Shown piece by piece: positions 7,987-16,689 of a DNA stretch of 64,000 nucleotides. Where the stretch lies: the NCBI RefSeq assembly GCF_015352985.1, contig NZ_JACYXF010000008.1:124001-188000 (forward strand), in the 5' to 3' direction. Origin of the DNA: Noviherbaspirillum malthae. Lineage in GTDB: Bacteria > Pseudomonadota > Gammaproteobacteria > Burkholderiales > Burkholderiaceae_D. Made by a program: the position numbers and the translations under genes. The first letter of the stretch is position 1; the number at the start of each line of letters is the position of its first letter. The notes beneath the pieces were generated by a model, which was given only the letters and a program-made list of their open reading frames with translations, was not told the DNA's origin and searched no databases.

Positions 7987-9033
7987 ATGAAACTCATGGC
8001 CAAGACACGCATCGCCGCAGCCGTTCTCGCGCTGGCGGGCGCCGCCGCCGCGAATGCGCAGGACAATGTGCTCAACCTGTATTCGGCCCGTCATTACCAG
8101 ACTGACGAGCAGCTCTACGCCGGCTTCACCCAGCAGACCGGCATCAAGATCAACCGCATCGAGGCGGATGACACCGCGCTGCTGGAGCGCCTCAGGAACG
8201 AAGGCAAGAATAGCCCGGCCGACGTGATTCTTCTGGTCGATGCGGCCCGCCTGTGGCGCGCCCAGGCCGAGGGCATGTTCCAGCCGATCCAGTCCAAGGT
8301 GCTGGAATCGCGCATTCCCGCCAACCTGCGCGCCGGCGGCGAAGACGGCAAGGGCGGAGAATGGTTCGGCTTCTCCACGCGTGCCCGCATCATCGTGTAC
8401 AACAAGGTCAGGGTGAAGCCGCAGGACGTGTCCACTTACGAGTCGCTGGCCGATCCGGTCAACAAGGGCAAGGTCTGCACCCGTTCCGGCTCGCATCCCT
8501 ACATGCTCTCGATGATCGGCTCCATGATCGAGCGCAACGGCGAACAGGCGACCGAGAAATGGGCGCAGGGCATGGTGGCCAACTTCGCGCGCCAGCCGAT
8601 GGGCGGCGATACCGACCAGATCAAGGGCGTTGCGTCCGGCGAGTGCGGCGTGGCTCTGGCCAATTCTTATTACTACGCCCGCATGCTGCGTTCACCGAAA
8701 GCAGATGACCGCGAAGCGATCAACAAGGTCGGCTTCATCTGGCCGAATCAGCAGACATCCGGCACTCACATGAACGTTGCCGGCGGCGGCGTGGCGAAGA
8801 ATGCGCCGCATCGCGACGCTGCGGTCAAGTTCCTTGAATACCTCGCCAGCGACGAAGCACAGGAATATTTCGCCAACGGCAATAACGAATGGCCGGCTGT
8901 CGCAACCGCGGTGTCGAAGAATCCTTCGCTGCAGTCCATGGGCAAGTTCAAGTCCGAGAACGTGTCGATCGGCGCCATCGGAAAGAACCAGATTCCCGCA
9001 CAGAAGATTCTCGATCGCGTCGGATACAAATAA
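7987..9033 (+). CDS. Fe(III) ABC-transporter periplasmic binding protein (FbpA/FutA type), no transporter genes beside it
   Basis: 348 residues from ATG 7987. A cleavable signal peptide (AAVLALAGAAAANAQ) is followed by the ferric-binding-protein fold: NLYSARHYQTDEQLY near the N-terminus and the Tyr-rich SYYYAR motif that supplies iron-binding tyrosines in this family. It should bind free or weakly chelated Fe(III) in the periplasm. The usual neighbours, an inner-membrane permease and ATPase, are absent; instead the gene sits between exbD and a TonB-dependent receptor, so it must use a transporter encoded elsewhere or have another role. It lies 55 bases after exbD, probably in the same Fur-controlled unit. 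Confidence 0.9.
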   Translation: MKLMAKTRIAAAVLALAGAAAANAQDNVLNLYSARHYQTDEQLYAGFTQQTGIKINRIEADDTALLERLRNEGKNSPADVILLVDAARLWRAQAEGMFQPIQSKVLESRIPANLRAGGEDGKGGEWFGFSTRARIIVYNKVRVKPQDVSTYESLADPVNKGKVCTRSGSHPYMLSMIGSMIERNGEQATEKWAQGMVANFARQPMGGDTDQIKGVASGECGVALANSYYYARMLRSPKADDREAINKVGFIWPNQQTSGTHMNVAGGGVAKNAPHRDAAVKFLEYLASDEAQEYFANGNNEWPAVATAVSKNPSLQSMGKFKSENVSIGAIGKNQIPAQKILDRVGYK

Positions 9034-9149
9034 TCGAAACCGCTCATTGCGGCCAACAACAACCCATTTTTTTGCATGTACTTCAAAGCCAGCGATTCTC
9101 AGCGTAGATAGCCAGCCGAAAGAAAAACCAACTATCTACAGGGACCATA

Positions 9150-11414
9150 ATGAAACATAAGCTCGTGAAGCGTCCGATTCCGGAGGCACTTCATTTCGCA
9201 AACGCTGGCTTCGAAGCCGATGCAGCAACAACGGCAGTCTCGGCACGCCGCCAGGCGATGCTGCCGCTGGGTGCGCTGATGCTGGCCGCATCGGTGTCCG
9301 CCTGGGCGCAAACCTCGACATCTTCCGACCAGGTGATGCCGACCGTGGAGGTAAAGGGACAGAAGGAAACCGAGAGCAAGGAATCGGTGCGCACCACGAC
9401 CACCAGCATCGGCAAGGGACAGCAGGACATCCGCGATATTCCCCAGTCGATCACGGTGATGACCGAGAAACTGATGGATGACGCCAAGCTGTCGACGCTG
9501 CGCGAGGCACTGCACTACACCGCAGGCATCACTTTTGCAGCAACCGAAAACGGCACTGACCAGGATATCCGCCTGCGCGGCTTTCCGGTGGCGACCACCG
9601 GCGACCTGCTGATCGACGGCATGCGCGATCCGTCGCAGTATGACCGCGATACCTTCAACTATGACCGCGTCGAAGTGATGCGCGGTTCGGCCTCGATGCT
9701 GTTCGGCCGCGGTTCCACCGGCGGCGTGATCAACCAGGTGACGAAGAAGCCGTTCCTCGCCGATCAGCATGAAGTCACGACATCGATCGGCAACGAGGGA
9801 TACAAGCGCCTCACCGGCGATTTCAACTTCAAGACCGGCGACGACGCCGCGTTCCGCCTGAACGTGATGCGTACCAAGGCGGACAACAAGGGCGCCGAAA
9901 TCGACAAGTACGGCATCGCGCCGACATTCGGCTGGGGCATCGGCACGCGTGACGAATTCAACGTCGGCCTGTTCCATCTCGACAGCGACAATATTCCCCA
10001 AGCAGGCATCCGCTACCTCAACGGCAACGTGCCGGACATCGAGGCAGGCAACTTCTACGGCACCAACAGCGATTACATCCGCGGCAAGGCCACTTACGGC
10101 ACGCTGGGCCACATCCATCGCTTCGACGACGGCGCGGAACTGCGCAGCCAGCTCAGGGTGGGTAAATTCGACCGTTCACAGTGGGGTACGACTGCTGGCT
10201 TCGCAACGGGCACGACAGCGGCCAATCTCAATCCTGCGACGGTGCTGAATCGTGTCGGCCTCGCCCCGCGCATGGATGAGTACAAAGGCACCTACTTCCA
10301 GAGCGATTACAACAACAAGTTCAACTGGTTCGGTCTCGAGCACAAGATCATTGCCGGCATCGATGCCTCTTCAGAAGAAGCCGATCGCTTCGGCGCGGCA
10401 GGCGTGCCCGGTACCAACTTTGCTAAGGGCTCGACCACGGTAGGCAATCCGAACAATGGCGCTACGCTGGCCGTGTCTCCGACCTATCGTCCGACAAGCG
10501 ACTATTCGGCAAAATCCTTTGGTGCCTATATCCAGGATCTGGTGCAGGTTGCCCCGGCATGGAAGCTGCTCGGCGGCGTGCGTTTCGACAAGTTCGAAGG
10601 CGACTTCGCTCAGCTGACCTATTCCCCGGCCGGCGTGGCAACGCGCACGACCACCAGCCTTTCCGATTCTCCGTTCAGCTACCGTGCCGGCGTGCTCTAC
10701 CAGCCGACACCGGCATCCTCGTTCCATCTGTCGTACGGCACTTCGTTCAACACGTCGGCAGATACCTACCAGTACGTGACGCCGCTGAATGCGAACACGC
10801 CGCCGGAGAAGAGCCGCAATATCGAACTCGGCGCCAAGCTCGACTGGCTCGAAGGCAAGCTCTCCACGCGTGCAGCGATCTTCCGCACCGAGAAGTACAA
10901 CGAACGCACGACTGATTCCGATTTTGCGGGCACTGCCTATCTGCTGTCCGGACGCCGTCATTCGCAAGGCGTCGAGTTCGACGTCGTCGGCCGTCTGACG
11001 CCGAAGTGGGAAATCTATCTGTCGTACTCGTTCATCCCGACCGCGAAAATCGACCAGGCAGGCAGCACCCAGCAGGCCGTCGTCGGTTCACGCGTCGGCC
11101 TGACGCCAAAGCATACCGGCGCAGCGTGGTTGAGCTATCAGGCAACGCCGCAACTGCGCCTTGCCGGCGGTGTGCACGGTGCGTCCGAAAACCGTCCGCT
11201 GCAGGGCACGAACGGCGCGGCATCAACCACAGCGCGCGCTTCCGGCTACGTCGTCGGCGACCTGATGGCCGAGTACGTATTCAACGAAACCTGGTCGGCG
11301 CAGTTCAACGTGAACAACGTCACCAACAAGACCTTCGGCGATCAGCTGTATCCGGGCTTCGTAATCAGCGGCCCGGCGCGCAGCGCACTGCTGACGGTCA
11401 CCGCACGCTTCTAA
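9150..11414 (+). CDS. TonB-dependent siderophore receptor (Fiu/PiuA-like)
   Basis: 754 residues. An unusually long N-terminal extension leads into a signal sequence that ends near residue 53 (ASVSAWAQ), then a TonB-box-like PTVEVKGQ, a plug domain with DIPQSITVM and RGSASMLFGRGSTGGVINQVTKKP, and a 22-strand outer-membrane barrel ending in aromatic F (LLTVTARF). The plug motifs are those of ferric-siderophore receptors of the FhuE/FiuA/Fiu branch. The gene directly downstream is a PiuC/YbiX dioxygenase, the same pairing as fiu-ybiX in Escherichia coli and piuA-piuC in Pseudomonas, which favours a catecholate-type ligand. The actual siderophore is inferred, not shown. Confidence 0.93.
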   Translation: MKHKLVKRPIPEALHFANAGFEADAATTAVSARRQAMLPLGALMLAASVSAWAQTSTSSDQVMPTVEVKGQKETESKESVRTTTTSIGKGQQDIRDIPQSITVMTEKLMDDAKLSTLREALHYTAGITFAATENGTDQDIRLRGFPVATTGDLLIDGMRDPSQYDRDTFNYDRVEVMRGSASMLFGRGSTGGVINQVTKKPFLADQHEVTTSIGNEGYKRLTGDFNFKTGDDAAFRLNVMRTKADNKGAEIDKYGIAPTFGWGIGTRDEFNVGLFHLDSDNIPQAGIRYLNGNVPDIEAGNFYGTNSDYIRGKATYGTLGHIHRFDDGAELRSQLRVGKFDRSQWGTTAGFATGTTAANLNPATVLNRVGLAPRMDEYKGTYFQSDYNNKFNWFGLEHKIIAGIDASSEEADRFGAAGVPGTNFAKGSTTVGNPNNGATLAVSPTYRPTSDYSAKSFGAYIQDLVQVAPAWKLLGGVRFDKFEGDFAQLTYSPAGVATRTTTSLSDSPFSYRAGVLYQPTPASSFHLSYGTSFNTSADTYQYVTPLNANTPPEKSRNIELGAKLDWLEGKLSTRAAIFRTEKYNERTTDSDFAGTAYLLSGRRHSQGVEFDVVGRLTPKWEIYLSYSFIPTAKIDQAGSTQQAVVGSRVGLTPKHTGAAWLSYQATPQLRLAGGVHGASENRPLQGTNGAASTTARASGYVVGDLMAEYVFNETWSAQFNVNNVTNKTFGDQLYPGFVISGPARSALLTVTARF

Positions 11415-11423
11415 GAAGACATC

Positions 11424-12107
11424 ATGCTGCTTCATCTCCAAAAGGTGCTGTCGAAGGATGAAGTCCGCCGGGCGAGGGAAGTCCTCGCCCGGGCGACTTG
11501 GGATGATGGCCGCCGGACTTCCGGGCAGCAGGCTGCGCAGGTCAAGAACAACCTGCAGCTGCCCGAGTCCGGCGAAGACAGCCAAGCCTTGCAGGAGCTC
11601 GTTCTGTACGGCCTGAAGCGGCATGAAACCTTCTTTTCCGCGGCATTGCCGAAGCACATTTCGCCGCCGCTGTTCAACTGCTACGGCGGTGAAGCCAATA
11701 CCTATGGCAATCACGTGGATAGCGCGGTGCGCTATCTGCGCAACGGCGGGCGCGTCCGCACGGACGTGTCCTGCACCTTGTTCCTGAGCGAGCCGGATGA
11801 ATATGACGGCGGCGACCTGGTGATCGAAGACACCTATGGCGGACGCCGGGTCAAGCTGCCGGCCGGCGATCTCGTGCTTTATCCGAGCACGACGGTGCAT
11901 CGCGTCGAGCCGGTCACGCGCGGCCAGCGTTTCGCCAGCTTTCTCTGGATTGAAAGCATGGTGCGAAGCGTCGAGCAGCGGGCCTTGCTGTTCGATATGG
12001 ATACCCACCTGATCCGCCTGCGCGGTGCGTTGGGAGACCAAGATCCGTCGGTGGTCGGCCTGACCAGCAACTATCACAATCTTATTCGCATGTGGGCGGA
12101 CACGTGA
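11424..12107 (+). CDS. Fe(II)/2-oxoglutarate-type dioxygenase, PKHD hydroxylase (PiuC/YbiX)
   Basis: 227 residues, the usual family length. The double-stranded beta-helix carries the metal-binding HxD pair H97 and D99 ([10 protein letters not shown]), the distal H159 (TTVHRVEPV) and an Arg at 169 (RGQRF) placed to hold the co-substrate. Members occur beside TonB-dependent receptors of iron regulons; their substrate is not firmly known. It starts 9 bases after the receptor and its TGA overlaps the next gene's GTG, so these three genes are tightly coupled. Confidence 0.92.
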   Translation: MLLHLQKVLSKDEVRRAREVLARATWDDGRRTSGQQAAQVKNNLQLPESGEDSQALQELVLYGLKRHETFFSAALPKHISPPLFNCYGGEANTYGNHVDSAVRYLRNGGRVRTDVSCTLFLSEPDEYDGGDLVIEDTYGGRRVKLPAGDLVLYPSTTVHRVEPVTRGQRFASFLWIESMVRSVEQRALLFDMDTHLIRLRGALGDQDPSVVGLTSNYHNLIRMWADT

Positions 12108-13219
12108 GCGGAGTTCCCTCCGTTGAACCGCTTCCGCAGGGCGTCGTCACGCTGGCCGATCATGAGCAGCACGCGGTGAAGCGGCTCGATGCCAATGCGC
12201 TGGCTTATTTCGCCGGCGGCGCCGCCGATGAACTGACGCTGCGCTCCAATCGTGCCGCCTGGGACGCCATTCAGCTGTCGCCCCGGGTGCTGCGCAACCT
12301 GGTCGGCGGCCATACGCGCACGACCTTGTTCGGTTTCACGCTTGCCCATCCGATCCTGCTGGCGCCAGTGGCGTTCCAGCGCATGGCGCATCGCGACGGT
12401 GAAATGGCGACCGCCTATGCAGCCGGCATGCAAGGTGCGGGGCTGGTGCTGAGTTCGCAGTCCAGCGTGCTGCTCGAGCATGTGGCGCAGGCTGTATTGC
12501 CTGAACGGCAGCGCGGGCCTTTGTGGTTTCAACTTTATTTCCAGCATGACCGTGGCTTCACCGAGCAGCTTGTGCGCCGCGCCGAGAGCGCCGGTTATGA
12601 GGCGCTGGTGGTGACGATCGATGCGCCCAGCAGCGGCGTGCGGGACCGGGAGCGGCGTGCCGGCTTCAAGCTGCCCCCTGGCATTTCAGCCGTCAATCTC
12701 GCCGGCCTGCCGCCTCCCAAGCCGGTGATGCTGGACGAACATCAGAGCCGCATGTTCGATGCGCTCATGACGGTGGCGCCGACCTGGAAGGACATCGAAT
12801 GGCTGCGCAGCCTCACGCGCCTGCCTATCGTCCTGAAAGGCATCATGCATCCGGGAGATGCACAGCTGGCGGCGCAGCACGGGGCCGATGGCATCATCGT
12901 CTCCAACCACGGCGGCCGCACGCTCGATACCCTGCCGGCGACAGCGGCCGTGCTGCCCAGGATACGTGTTGCGATGGGGCCGGAATTCCCGATACTGGTC
13001 GATGGCGGGATACGGCGCGGCACCGATGTCTTCAAGGCGATTGCGCTGGGCGCCGATGCGGTGCTGATCGGGCGGCCCTATGTATTCGGCCTGGCCAATG
13101 CAGGCGCCATGGGCGTGTCGCATGTGCTGCGCCTGCTTCGCGATGAACTTGAAATCGCGATGGCCCTGTGCGGCTGCGCCACGCTGGCCGACATCAATGC
13201 GGATGCCTTGTTCAGCTAG
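12104..13219 (+). CDS. FMN-dependent alpha-hydroxy-acid oxidase/dehydrogenase (LldD family)
   Basis: 371 residues if translation begins at GTG 12104, whose GTGA overlaps the stop of the dioxygenase gene; GTG 12092 is an alternative giving four more residues. It is a TIM barrel with [12 protein letters not shown] near the N-terminus, [11 protein letters not shown], the catalytic His in [13 protein letters not shown] and the phosphate-binding [27 protein letters not shown]. The family oxidises L-lactate, glycolate, mandelate or similar 2-hydroxy acids using FMN; the exact substrate cannot be read here. No transmembrane anchor is seen. Its position at the end of an iron operon is unusual. Confidence 0.9.
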   Translation: MSGVPSVEPLPQGVVTLADHEQHAVKRLDANALAYFAGGAADELTLRSNRAAWDAIQLSPRVLRNLVGGHTRTTLFGFTLAHPILLAPVAFQRMAHRDGEMATAYAAGMQGAGLVLSSQSSVLLEHVAQAVLPERQRGPLWFQLYFQHDRGFTEQLVRRAESAGYEALVVTIDAPSSGVRDRERRAGFKLPPGISAVNLAGLPPPKPVMLDEHQSRMFDALMTVAPTWKDIEWLRSLTRLPIVLKGIMHPGDAQLAAQHGADGIIVSNHGGRTLDTLPATAAVLPRIRVAMGPEFPILVDGGIRRGTDVFKAIALGADAVLIGRPYVFGLANAGAMGVSHVLRLLRDELEIAMALCGCATLADINADALFS

Positions 13220-13291
13220 CTTTCAGGGCACTACTTGCTGGTAAAAACGCCCGCTGAGGGTTGTGTGCTTGTGGCGTGCGGCAGATCGGCT

Positions 13292-16200
13292 TCACGCAAA
13301 ATCTCTGCTGTGGAAGTGCAGCCGCCCGAGCAGGCCGGACATGTCCACCAGACGGCTCGCGACCAGGTGATGCACATTGCTCTCGCATTGCCACACTCCA
13401 TAAACGCCAAGCAGCTGTGAGCCTAGCAACTCCTTGCGGTAGCGCTCGATCAGGGCAGGCCATACGATCACATTGACCAGGCCGGTCTCGTCTTCAATGG
13501 TGACGAACATGGTGCCGTTGGCCGTCTGCGGGCGCTGGCGGACGGTGACGATGCCGCATGCGCGCGCCAGCTGGCGATCGGCAAAGGTGTGCAGCGTCTC
13601 CGCAGGCAGGAAGCGCTTTGCCGTCAGCGAGGCGCGCAGAAGCGCCAGGGGATGCCTGCCGAGCGTCAGGCCGGTGGAGTGGTAGTCCGCCACGATGTCT
13701 TCTCCTTCGGTTTGCGCGGCAAGCCGCACCGGTTCTTCTTCGATGCCTGCTTGCCTGAGTAGTCCCTTGTCCGGCTCGAAGGCCACGGCATGCCACAGCG
13801 CCTGGCGCCGGTGTCCCGCGAGGGCTTCGAGCGCATTGGCGTTGGCGAGCATTTCCAGGTCGTGCCGGGTCAGCTGCGCACGCAGGGCCAGGTCGGCAAG
13901 GTCAGGGAAAGGCTTGACCGCGCGTGCCAGCTCAATTCGCCACGCCGCCTCGCAGGACAGGCCGCGCACCATGTTGAAGCCCAGGCGCACTGCGGGCTGG
14001 TCCTGTTCTGCCGTCTGGACCTCGCCGGATTCCTGCATGGCGTCGGGCAGCTGCATCGCCGGCTCGCCTTCGGCCCATTCCAGTTTGGCATCCCAGTCGC
14101 TGTAGCGGATGTCGACCGGACGTACCGTCACCTTGTGGCGGCGTGCATCCTGGACGAGCTGCGAAGGCGAATAGAAGCCCATCGGCTGGCTGTTCAGCAG
14201 CGCCGCCAGAAAGGCGGCCGGTTCATGGCATTTGATCCAGGAGCTTGCATAGGCCAGCAAGGCAAAACTGGCCGCATGGCTTTCCGGGAATCCGTATTCG
14301 GCAAAGCCGTGAATCTGCCGCACGATGGCACTGATGAATTCCTCTTCATAGCCGTTTTTCCTCATGCCGGTAACCAGCTTTTCCTCGAATTTGCCGATCT
14401 CGCCCTTGCGCCGCCAGGCTGCCATCGCGCGCCGCAGCTGGTCGGCTTCGTCCGCAGAAAAATCCGCCGCAAGCATCGCGATCTGCATCACCTGTTCCTG
14501 GAAAATCGCCACGCCCAATGTGCGCGACAGGGCATGCCTGATTTTTTCACTGGGATAGGTGACCGGCTCCAGGCCTTGGCGGCGCCGCAGATAGGGATGC
14601 ACCATGCCGCCCTGGATCGGTCCCGGCCGCACGATCGCCACCTGGATCACCAGGTCGTAAAACTTCCGGGGACGCAGGCGCGGCAGCATGGTCATCTGGG
14701 CCCGGCTTTCGATCTGGAATACGCCGATGGTGTCGGCCTTGGAGATCATGGCGTAGGTGGCCGGATCCTCGCGCGGAATGTCTTGCAGGTTGAAGGGGGC
14801 GCCGCGCAGGTCGGTGATGAAGTCGAGCGCGCGGCGGATCATGCTGAGCATGCCCAGTGCCAGGATGTCGACCTTGAGCAGGCCGAGGGCATCGATATCG
14901 TCCTTGTCCCATTGCACCACGCTGCGGTTCTTCATCGCAGCGTTTTCTATCGGCACCAGGCGGGAGAGCTTGCCGCGAGAGATGATGAATCCGCCCGGAT
15001 GCTGAGACAGGTGGCGAGGGAAGCGCATCAGCTTTTCGGCGATATCGGCCCATTGTTCGGCCAGCGGCGAATCCTTGTCCATCCCGCATTCGGCGAAGCG
15101 TTCGGCCAAGTCACCCTTCCCGTCCCACCAGCGGTGCGATTTCGCGACCTGGTCGACGATGCCCGCATCGACGCCGAGCGCCTTTCCCACATCGCGCAGC
15201 ACGCTGCGCGGCTTGTAGCTGATGACCACCGCAGTCAGCGCCGCGCGGAGCCGTCCATACTTGTTGTAGATGTACTGGATGACTTCCTCCCTGCGCTGGT
15301 GTTCGAAATCGACATCGATGTCGGGCGGCTCGTTGCGTTCCCTCGAGATGAAGCGCTCGAACAGCAGCGTGCTGCGCGAAGGATCGACCTCGGTGATTCC
15401 CAGGCAATAGCAGACCACCGAATTGGCGGCCGAGCCGCGGCCCTGGCAGAGAATGCCGATGCTGCGCGCAAAGCGCACGATGTCGTACACGGTCAGGAAG
15501 TAGGGCTCGTAACGCTTTTCCTCGATGAGAGCAAGTTCATGTTCCAGCTGCTGCTGCACTGCCGGCGGCACGCCCCCGGGAAAGCGCTCCACGGCGCCGA
15601 CATAGGCTTCGTGCCGCAGGTAGGCGGCAGGCGTGTACCCCTTGGGCACCAGTTCATCGGGATATTCGTAACGCAGCTCATCGAGTGAAAATTTGCACTG
15701 CCTGGCGATGTTCAGCGTTTCAGCCAGAGCGGCGGACGGATAAATATTGGCCAGCCGCAGGCGCGAACGCAAATGCTGTTCGGCATTGGGTGCGAGATCG
15801 TAACCGCATGCCGCAATCGGCTTGCCCAGCCGGGTCGCGGTCAGCGTGTCCTGCAGCGGCTTGCGCGAACGCACATGCATGCAGACATCTCCGGTTGCCG
15901 TCACTGGCACACCATGCTTGGCTGCCGCTTGGGTGACGACGCTGCGATGGCGGTCATCTCCGGCATGGTGCAGGAGAGTGAGCGCAATCCATGCGCGCGA
16001 CGGAAACACACTCGCCATCCATCGCACCTGCTTGCCCAGTTCATCGGCGGCGATGCCATGCAGGGGCAGCAGAATGGCGAGACAGCCGGGCATGCCGCGC
16101 AGATGGGCGTAGTCATGCTCCGGCGCAGCGAAGTCGTCGGGCGTGACGTGATAGCCTCCTTTTTGCGCGCGGGTACGCGCCAGCGTGATCAATTCCGACA

Positions 16201-16525
16201 GGTTGCCGTAGCCTTCTCTGTCGGCGGCCAGCAGGATCAGGGCAAATGCCGGTGTGCTGTCGGCATGTACCAGTCGGAAAAGACTGCCGATGATGAAAGG
16301 CAGGCCGCACTGTTTGGCCATGCCGTGCGCCCGCACGACGCCCGCCAGCGAGCACTCATCGGTCAATGCCAGCGCGGCATAACCAAGCTGAGAGGCGCGC
16401 AGCACGAGTTCCTCGGGATGCGAGGCGCCATGCAGGAAGGTGAAATTGGACAGGCAATGCAGTTCGGCATACGCAGGAAGAAGGGAAGACGGGCTGGAGG
16501 GGGCAAGTGGCCGATCGGTGCTCAC
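13292..16525 (-). CDS. dnaE2: Error-prone DNA polymerase DnaE2
   Basis: 1077 residues, typical for DnaE2. It starts at a GTG (16525) with only a weak ribosome site. An N-terminal PHP domain (YAELHCLSNFTFLHGASHPE) is followed by the C-family polymerase core, with the catalytic carboxylate motif PDIDVDFEH near residue 400, and a late OB-fold (CGIVTVRQRPQTANG). DnaE2 performs translesion synthesis together with ImuA and ImuB after DNA damage. A near-consensus LexA box lies 15 bases upstream. The end is convergent with the hydroxy-acid oxidase, 72 bases away, without an obvious terminator. Confidence 0.96.
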   Translation of the reverse strand: MSTDRPLAPSSPSSLLPAYAELHCLSNFTFLHGASHPEELVLRASQLGYAALALTDECSLAGVVRAHGMAKQCGLPFIIGSLFRLVHADSTPAFALILLAADREGYGNLSELITLARTRAQKGGYHVTPDDFAAPEHDYAHLRGMPGCLAILLPLHGIAADELGKQVRWMASVFPSRAWIALTLLHHAGDDRHRSVVTQAAAKHGVPVTATGDVCMHVRSRKPLQDTLTATRLGKPIAACGYDLAPNAEQHLRSRLRLANIYPSAALAETLNIARQCKFSLDELRYEYPDELVPKGYTPAAYLRHEAYVGAVERFPGGVPPAVQQQLEHELALIEEKRYEPYFLTVYDIVRFARSIGILCQGRGSAANSVVCYCLGITEVDPSRSTLLFERFISRERNEPPDIDVDFEHQRREEVIQYIYNKYGRLRAALTAVVISYKPRSVLRDVGKALGVDAGIVDQVAKSHRWWDGKGDLAERFAECGMDKDSPLAEQWADIAEKLMRFPRHLSQHPGGFIISRGKLSRLVPIENAAMKNRSVVQWDKDDIDALGLLKVDILALGMLSMIRRALDFITDLRGAPFNLQDIPREDPATYAMISKADTIGVFQIESRAQMTMLPRLRPRKFYDLVIQVAIVRPGPIQGGMVHPYLRRRQGLEPVTYPSEKIRHALSRTLGVAIFQEQVMQIAMLAADFSADEADQLRRAMAAWRRKGEIGKFEEKLVTGMRKNGYEEEFISAIVRQIHGFAEYGFPESHAASFALLAYASSWIKCHEPAAFLAALLNSQPMGFYSPSQLVQDARRHKVTVRPVDIRYSDWDAKLEWAEGEPAMQLPDAMQESGEVQTAEQDQPAVRLGFNMVRGLSCEAAWRIELARAVKPFPDLADLALRAQLTRHDLEMLANANALEALAGHRRQALWHAVAFEPDKGLLRQAGIEEEPVRLAAQTEGEDIVADYHSTGLTLGRHPLALLRASLTAKRFLPAETLHTFADRQLARACGIVTVRQRPQTANGTMFVTIEDETGLVNVIVWPALIERYRKELLGSQLLGVYGVWQCESNVHHLVASRLVDMSGLLGRLHFHSRDFA

Positions 16526-16540
16526 GCTGGCTTCGGTAAA

Positions 16541-16560
16541 TACTGTATAAAAATACAGTA
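16541..16560. promoter_or_regulatory. LexA (SOS) box of dnaE2
   Basis: TACTGTATAAAAATACAGTA fits the consensus CTGT-N8-ACAG, and the outer TA pairs also match the gammaproteobacterial-type operator. It lies 15 bases before the dnaE2 start codon, overlapping the expected promoter, so LexA binding should block transcription until DNA damage. Confidence 0.93.
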
Positions 16561-16689
16561 TAAATCGGCAAGCTGTTTTTTTGTCAATGCAATTGCGACA
16601 CTTTTGCCAAATACCAACGAATGTTGCCGCCAGGCTTCATTCTTGAAATCTGTCTGCTTATTTGCTGGCTTCCAGGCCTTCTTGCATGA

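Noticed and set aside
13790..15688. Plus-strand open frame opposite dnaE2
   Set aside because: Shadow of the DnaE2 gene; no start signal and no family resemblance.
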